Part shown: piece after piece, positions 12,714 through 17,423 of the stretch
How the letters are laid out: each line of letters starts with the position of its first letter
How positions within the stretch are numbered: position 1 is the stretch's first letter
Origin: Pseudomonadota bacterium
GTDB lineage: Bacteria; Myxococcota; Polyangia; Polyangiales; Polyangiaceae
Assembly (NCBI GenBank): GCA_023419055.1
Contig: JAEZYO010000529.1
Location: 1 to 17,423, forward strand
Length of the DNA: 17,423 nucleotides
Direction: 5' to 3'
Translations under genes and position numbers: made by a program
The notes under the pieces: model-generated
What the model saw: only the letters and a program-made list of their open reading frames with translations
What the model was told of the DNA's origin: nothing
Databases searched by the model: none

Positions 12714-15700
12714 ATGCTCAAGGGAATACGCGACGCTGCGGAGGGTGGACCCGCGGGCGTCGAAGCCGGGGGGACGGAGCGCACCCGAGAGCCGAGGCGG
12801 CGGCTACCTCACCTGCGCCTCACCCTGACGGATGCGTGCAACCTGAAGTGTGAGCACTGCCACGCGACCAAGGACGTGCGCCGAGCACAACTCATGCCTG
12901 TCGAGCAGGCGCTCCAGGCAGTACGAAGCTTCGCCGAGGGGCTCTCGCGAACCGGCTACGACCGCGCGGAGCTCAGCCTGTACGGCGGCGAGGCTCTGCT
13001 GAACCGAAAGGCGCTCGCGGCGGTGCTCGACTGGTTGAAGGGGCACGATGGCGCACCTCGCTTCTCGCTGATCCTGAACACCAACGGCCTCTTGCTCACG
13101 CCCGAGCTCGCTCGAGACGTCGCCGCGTGCGGAGGCCGAGTCCACATCAGCCTCGACGGCGCGAGCGAGGAGGCCAACCTGAGCCGCCCGGATCGGTTGG
13201 GACGTTCCTCGCTCGAGGGCGCCGTGCGCGCGCTCGGGCTGCTCGCGCAAGAAGGCGTTCCCTTTCAGATCAACGCGGTGCTGAGCCCGTACAACGTCGA
13301 CCGCCTCGAGGAGCTCGTCGAGCTTGCCGTCACCTACGGCACCGAGCGCATCTTCCTTGCGCTGCCGGACGGGTACGCTGGCTGGCTCGAAGCGGACAGC
13401 CTCGCGCCGCGGCTGCTCGAAATCCAGGCGAGCGCTCTCCGCTCCGGCGTCGAGCTGACGGGCCCCTGGGACGTCGGCCAGCGCGAGGCTCTGCCCGACG
13501 AGCCGTGGCCTCCACTCAATCTGATCGTGCTTCCCGATGGCACGGCGCACCTGCCGCAGCTGCCAGCCGAACGCTTCGCGTCGGTGGACCAATTCTTCGC
13601 CGGATTCTTCGACTCGGCCGGCGCGACCGTCCCCAGGCCGTGGGCAGAAGCGCTCGCGGCGTGCGACGACTGCGAGCTCAGGCAGCGCTGCCGCGGCTAC
13701 TTGAAGCTGATGACCACGTATCACACGGGGTCCCTTTTGGAGGCTCGCCACGAGTGCTCGGTCGCGCGCCGGGTCAACGAGCTGCGCGCGGCGAACGACG
13801 CGTACCTTCCGCTCTGGACCTCGCTCGACGCGCGGATCCAGGAGCTTGCGGCGGACACCTATCTCGTCGGCAACCGGCTGATACCTGGCGCCGAGCTCGA
13901 AGTGTCGGCGGACGTCGTCTCGCTGCTCGACTGGTTCGCTCGGCCGGGGGCGGTAGCGGCGCTCGCAGCCGAGGTCGACAGCGCTGATCTCGGGGCGGCG
14001 ATCGAGCTCTTGGCGCAGCGCGGGATCTTGTGTCCGCCGGATCGGGACACCGATCGAGCTCTGCTGCGCGCGCTCGGCGCAACCCTTTACGACACCCAAT
14101 CCGAAGGCCTGCTGTTCGCGGCGAACGACGCTTCCCTGCTCGGCCGCGCTGAGGTCGGGCGCTCGTGGTTCGAAGAGGCTCTGGCGCGCCTGCCCCGAGA
14201 GCTTAGGCCTCGCCGGACCCGCTTTGCCGTGCTCTTGACCCGCGATTCGGTCGCGCTCGGGCGCGCCATCGGAGCGCCGCAGGGCGCCGCTTGGATCGCA
14301 GCCACGGTGCTGCACTCCGTAGTGCTGGTGGACGTGCAAAAGCTGGAGCAGGCGGCCGCCTTCGGTGGCGCCGCCTGGCTCGCCGAGTACCGTCGCGGCT
14401 TGCTGCACGAGCTCACTCACCTCGGGCTGCGCCATGCGGGCGCTCGAGTGCCGCGCTGGCTCGAGGAAGGGATTTGCGAGCTGGTCTGCGAGCGCCCCGC
14501 TGACCCGCGACTCCTGCGAGCCGCACGCGCGCACGTCCCCGCCTTCAGCGCCTTCGTCCTCGAACGAGCGCGTTCGGGCGGAAGTGATCCCGGCGACGGG
14601 TTGCTCGCCCTCTCCCCCGCTCCGATCGACGAAAATCCAGCGTACACCCTCGCCCGCGACTTCGCGGAGCACCTGGCTCGCGAGAGCGGCGGGCTCGGCG
14701 AGCTGATCGGTCGGGTGCGCGCCGCCGGCGTGCGTGCACAGCTCGCGCCGGTCCCGGATCTGGCGAAAGAACTGGCGCGATGGACCGCCGAGCTCGAGCT
14801 CCGGCTCCTGGATGAGGCCGAGCCGGCGAAGAGCCGTCCCTACCGCGTGCTGCACGGCGCCGAGCGGTCGTTGCTTTACCATCGTCACCTCGGCGGTTAC
14901 TGGATCTACGAGCATTCGGCCCATCGAGAGATCCTCGAGCTCGAACCGGAGCGAAACCTCGACGTCGATCAGGTGGCGGAGTGGATCGAGCGTGTTCCGC
15001 CGCAGAGCGATGTTCGACAGCGCTGGGACTCGAGCGCGTTCCGCGAGCGGCGGGTCCGACACCTGCGCCTGCACCTGCACACCGGCTGCAACCTGAGCTG
15101 CAGCTACTGCTATAACCGCGGTCCGGACAGCGATCGCATGCCGGTCGAGGTGGCGGCGCGCGCGGTGAAGGCGTTTCGCGACGGCATCCGGCCCGGGGAC
15201 GAACAGCTCGCGACGATTCGCTTTTTCGGAGGCGAGCCGCTGATGAATTGGCCGGTGCTCGAGCACGTGCTCGACACGGCCTCGCGGGACTGGCCGGGAG
15301 CCGGACCGAGTTGGGTCCTGAACACCAACGGCACGCTGCTGCGTGATGAGCACGTCGCGCGCCTCGAACGCGAGGGCGCGCGGCTCAACGTCGGGCTGAG
15401 CCTCGACGGCGTCGGTGAGGTGCACGACCGCAAGCGCTCCTTGATCAACGGCAAGGGCAGCTACGCCGCCGTACGCCGCGCGGCGGAACGTCTCGCCGAG
15501 GCGCAGATCCCCCTCAACTTGATCATCGTCGTGGGCGCCCACAACCTGGAGCGACTCGACGGAGTGGTCGACTTCGCGCTGGAGCTGAAGGCTCGCTACG
15601 GTGGCTTCATCGGCGTGGGGCTCGAGCCGGTCGTGGATCGGAGCGGCTTCGGCGCCAACCACCCGGGGCTCGGCCCGGCGCACCGCCGCATCGTGGCGCG

Positions 15701-16136
15701 CTGCCAGGACAACGGCTTGTTCGTGTTCGGGAAGCTCTTGACCGCCTTCTTTGCGCTGACCGACACCCAGGCGGCGGACGATCACTTTTGCTCGGTGACA
15801 GGAGCCGAGATGTCGGTCGATCCGCGAGGCAATCTCGTGTTGTGCTCTGCCATCCCGGAGGCGCCCTTCGCGAGCCTCGAGCAAGTGGAGCGTCAAGGCC
15901 GCGTGCCGTTTCCCGAGCGCTACGTCGGGCGCCGCGCGAGCCAGATCGCGGAGTGCCGCGAGTGCGCCGTCTCCGGGCTTTGCGGCGGTGGGTGTGCCGC
16001 GCAAAGCGCGATGCTGCACGGGGACATCGCGGCCACGCCTGGAGAAACGTTCTGCGACCTGATGCGCCAAACCTTCGAGGACCAGCTGCGGCGAGTCCTC
16101 GCGCCGGCACGCCCCGGGGAGCAAACAGCGCCGTGA
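12714..16136 (+). CDS. Radical SAM / HExxH metallopeptidase / radical SAM-SPASM fusion protein
   Basis: A single uninterrupted 1140-residue frame joins several maturation activities. Residues 33-350: radical SAM domain with ACNLKCEHCH (Cys42, 46, 49 bind the Fe4S4), LYGGEALL (90-95, SAM site), and a reduced auxiliary site Cys317, 320, 326, 348; the CX9-15GX4C half of SPASM is missing. About 362-442: a PqqD/RRE-like stretch (GAELEVSADVVSLLDWFA...ELLAQRGIL), suited to leader binding. About 450-720: a gluzincin (peptidase MA-like) domain, LLHELTHLGLRH with His565, Glu566, His569 and WLEEG with Glu585. About 725-780: a small domain like N termini of SPASM maturases (GGYWIYEHSA). 785-1130: a second radical SAM with GCNLSCSYCY (Cys792, 796, 799), FFGGEPLM and a complete SPASM (Cys1026, 1044, 1081, 1084, 1090, 1094, 1114). 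No signal peptide. The next gene overlaps by GTGA. Confidence 0.9.
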   Translation: MLKGIRDAAEGGPAGVEAGGTERTREPRRRLPHLRLTLTDACNLKCEHCHATKDVRRAQLMPVEQALQAVRSFAEGLSRTGYDRAELSLYGGEALLNRKALAAVLDWLKGHDGAPRFSLILNTNGLLLTPELARDVAACGGRVHISLDGASEEANLSRPDRLGRSSLEGAVRALGLLAQEGVPFQINAVLSPYNVDRLEELVELAVTYGTERIFLALPDGYAGWLEADSLAPRLLEIQASALRSGVELTGPWDVGQREALPDEPWPPLNLIVLPDGTAHLPQLPAERFASVDQFFAGFFDSAGATVPRPWAEALAACDDCELRQRCRGYLKLMTTYHTGSLLEARHECSVARRVNELRAANDAYLPLWTSLDARIQELAADTYLVGNRLIPGAELEVSADVVSLLDWFARPGAVAALAAEVDSADLGAAIELLAQRGILCPPDRDTDRALLRALGATLYDTQSEGLLFAANDASLLGRAEVGRSWFEEALARLPRELRPRRTRFAVLLTRDSVALGRAIGAPQGAAWIAATVLHSVVLVDVQKLEQAAAFGGAAWLAEYRRGLLHELTHLGLRHAGARVPRWLEEGICELVCERPADPRLLRAARAHVPAFSAFVLERARSGGSDPGDGLLALSPAPIDENPAYTLARDFAEHLARESGGLGELIGRVRAAGVRAQLAPVPDLAKELARWTAELELRLLDEAEPAKSRPYRVLHGAERSLLYHRHLGGYWIYEHSAHREILELEPERNLDVDQVAEWIERVPPQSDVRQRWDSSAFRERRVRHLRLHLHTGCNLSCSYCYNRGPDSDRMPVEVAARAVKAFRDGIRPGDEQLATIRFFGGEPLMNWPVLEHVLDTASRDWPGAGPSWVLNTNGTLLRDEHVARLEREGARLNVGLSLDGVGEVHDRKRSLINGKGSYAAVRRAAERLAEAQIPLNLIIVVGAHNLERLDGVVDFALELKARYGGFIGVGLEPVVDRSGFGANHPGLGPAHRRIVARCQDNGLFVFGKLLTAFFALTDTQAADDHFCSVTGAEMSVDPRGNLVLCSAIPEAPFASLEQVERQGRVPFPERYVGRRASQIAECRECAVSGLCGGGCAAQSAMLHGDIAATPGETFCDLMRQTFEDQLRRVLAPARPGEQTAP

Positions 16137-17317
16137 TTACCGAGCGAATCGACGCCCAGGCAGCGAGGCAGCGCGCCGCCGCCCGTGCCGCGGCTCCCGG
16201 CCTGTTCACGATCGACTTGCAGGTCACCGAGCGCTGCAATCTTCGCTGCCAGCACTGCTACCAGGAAGACTACACGTACCCGCATCCGCCGTTCGAGACG
16301 CTGCTCTCCGTCGTACGGCAGTGCGCAGACTTCATCGACACCGCGCGCCGCTCTCCTTCGTTCGCCGGGGTCGGGGACATCCGGGCAAGCTTCACTTTGA
16401 CGGGCGGCGAGCCCCTGGTGCACCCGCGCTTCTTCGACCTGCTCGACCAAATTTGCGCCGATTCCGGGCGCTTCTCGGCTCGCGTGCTGACGAACGCTAC
16501 GCTCGTGGATCGAGCGATCGCGAGCGAGCTCTCACGGAGGCCGCTCGAGCTGATATCGATCAGCCTCGACGGGCTCGAGGGCACGCACGACCTCCGCCGG
16601 GGAAAGCACTCTTTCGCGCGCACGCTCCAAGGAATCGCGCACCTGGTCGCGGCGGACATCCCGACGGTGGTGTCCTTCACGGCGGGGCGCGACAACTACC
16701 GGGAGCTCCCCGAGGTCGCGCGTCTGGTCAAGGAGCTCGGAGTGCTCAGGTTGTGGTCCGACCGCATCGTCCCGACGGGCCAGGCCGACCGAGCGCAGGT
16801 GCTGAGCCCTCGCGAGGTCAAAGAGTACGTGACGCTGATGCACGAGGCAGCAGCGGCGCTGAACGAGCCTGGCCGCCACGGCTTCAAGTTGCTGCGCCAT
16901 CGAGCGCTGCAGTTCCACGACCCTAGCGGGCTCGGCGGCGAAGACTCGGCAGCCGCGCCGTACCAGTGCTGGGCCGGCGTGTTCCCGCTCTCGATCCAGG
17001 CCGATGGCAGCGTGTACCCCTGCCGTCGCCTGCCGATCCCGGTGGGCAACGTGCGGGAAACGTCGCTGCTCGAGATCTACTCCGCTCACCCCACCATGCT
17101 CGCGCTGCGGAACCAGAGCGCCCCGTCGGGGTGCGGCGGCTGCCACAACGAGAAACAGTGCGCCGGCGGCCTGGTTTGCTTGACGTACGCCATGACCGGC
17201 GGCTTCGAGCAGCCCGATCCAGGCTGCTGGATCGCTCACGGCGAGGGGGATGCAGTGCGTCCCGAAGGGCCGCTGCTTCCGGCGGAGTCATTGGTTCGGC
17301 GCGCGCCTTCACGCTGA
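16133..17317 (+). CDS. Radical SAM/SPASM-type peptide maturase
   Basis: A 394-residue radical SAM enzyme. VTERCNLRCQHCYQE gives the Fe4S4 ligands Cys35, 39 and 42; TLTGGEPLVHPRF is the SAM-binding motif, and VLTNATLV and LISISLDGLEG are typical barrel strands. The C-terminal SPASM-type region has Cys279, then Gly292-x4-Cys297 (QADGSVYPC), and Cys334, 337, 343, 349 and 365. The third spacing is CX5C rather than the usual CX3C, so cluster ligation may differ. The start is GTG at 16133, overlapping the stop of the fusion protein (GTGA), so translation is coupled; GGGGAG lies 11 bases upstream. Such enzymes install thioether, C-C or epimer changes in peptides, or mature quinone cofactors. Here the partners are the dual radical SAM fusion and the divergent YcaO. 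Confidence 0.92.
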   Translation: MITERIDAQAARQRAAARAAAPGLFTIDLQVTERCNLRCQHCYQEDYTYPHPPFETLLSVVRQCADFIDTARRSPSFAGVGDIRASFTLTGGEPLVHPRFFDLLDQICADSGRFSARVLTNATLVDRAIASELSRRPLELISISLDGLEGTHDLRRGKHSFARTLQGIAHLVAADIPTVVSFTAGRDNYRELPEVARLVKELGVLRLWSDRIVPTGQADRAQVLSPREVKEYVTLMHEAAAALNEPGRHGFKLLRHRALQFHDPSGLGGEDSAAAPYQCWAGVFPLSIQADGSVYPCRRLPIPVGNVRETSLLEIYSAHPTMLALRNQSAPSGCGGCHNEKQCAGGLVCLTYAMTGGFEQPDPGCWIAHGEGDAVRPEGPLLPAESLVRRAPSR

Positions 17318-17423
17318 AGGCTTCGCGCGATCTGCTCCGTCGCCATAGGCGGCGCGATGCCCTTCCCGCACGGAACGGACCGCGCGCCGGGCGCGCTCGC
17401 CGTCGCTCTCCGCCTCGGCGTCG
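17309..17423 (-). CDS. Partial gene, C terminus only
   Basis: A minus-strand frame is open from the window edge to a TGA at 17311-17309 and encodes about 37 residues of acidic then basic sequence (DAEAESDGERARRAVRSV, then REGHRAAYGDGADRAKPSA). Third codon positions are mostly G/C. It converges on the radical SAM gene and would overlap its end by 9 bp. No family can be read from so short a tail, and another frame could be the true one. Confidence 0.35.
   Translation of the reverse strand, partial: DAEAESDGERARRAVRSVREGHRAAYGDGADRAKPSA

Noticed and set aside
12804..16124. A 1106-codon open frame on the minus strand, opposite the radical SAM fusion
   Set aside because: It is antisense to motifs that are unmistakable on the plus strand, has no family resemblance, and long antisense frames are common in DNA with GC-rich third positions.

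Overview
The window is about two-thirds G+C, with dense gene packing, many ATGA/GTGA stop-start overlaps, abundant ECF sigma factors and GTG/TTG starts. With the DUF4419 protein, the cyclase-YHS fusion and the RiPP-type maturases, this suggests a myxobacterium (Polyangia/Sorangium-like) or another large-genome deltaproteobacterial relative. That assignment is inferred from gene style; no rRNA is present to confirm it.

Layout. 1-590: the 3' part of a ParE/RelE-type toxin gene, then a gene-free stretch with two 23-bp copies of a tRNA-Ala/tmRNA 3' end and one intrinsic terminator; it looks like an integration scar. 731-2046: an ECF sigma factor translationally coupled to a small membrane protein, divergent from a three-helix membrane protein across a perfect GCGTGAC-N13-GTCACGC dyad. 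2256-3863: a DUF4419 protein. 4053-5300: a MobD/TraL-like P-loop ATPase divergent from a small unknown gene. 5333-6420: a VOC-fold protein and a TetR regulator whose start region carries a palindromic operator. 6456-9538: a catalase-family peroxidase and cytochrome b561 on the minus strand, divergent from an ECF sigma and a membrane anti-sigma. The intergenic region holds two outward GGAAT-N16-CGTC promoters, so this reads as a self-contained oxidative-stress regulon. 9621-10316: a class III nucleotide cyclase fused to a YHS metal-binding domain.

The most striking part is 10491-17317, a putative RiPP (ribosomally made, modified peptide) locus. On the minus strand are a YcaO cyclodehydratase with a C-terminal PxPxP motif and a small zinc-type CxxC/CxxC N-terminal module, and a 176-aa protein with a twin-arginine signal-like segment and all three of its cysteines in a C-terminal GCGCC. 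Divergently, from a probably leaderless promoter, run a 1140-aa protein combining radical SAM, a possible RRE-like segment, a HELTH metallopeptidase and a second radical SAM with full SPASM, and, overlapping by GTGA, a third radical SAM/SPASM enzyme. Together they suggest that azoline formation, radical chemistry and proteolysis converge on one peptide. The substrate assignment is inference. A partial convergent gene closes the window.
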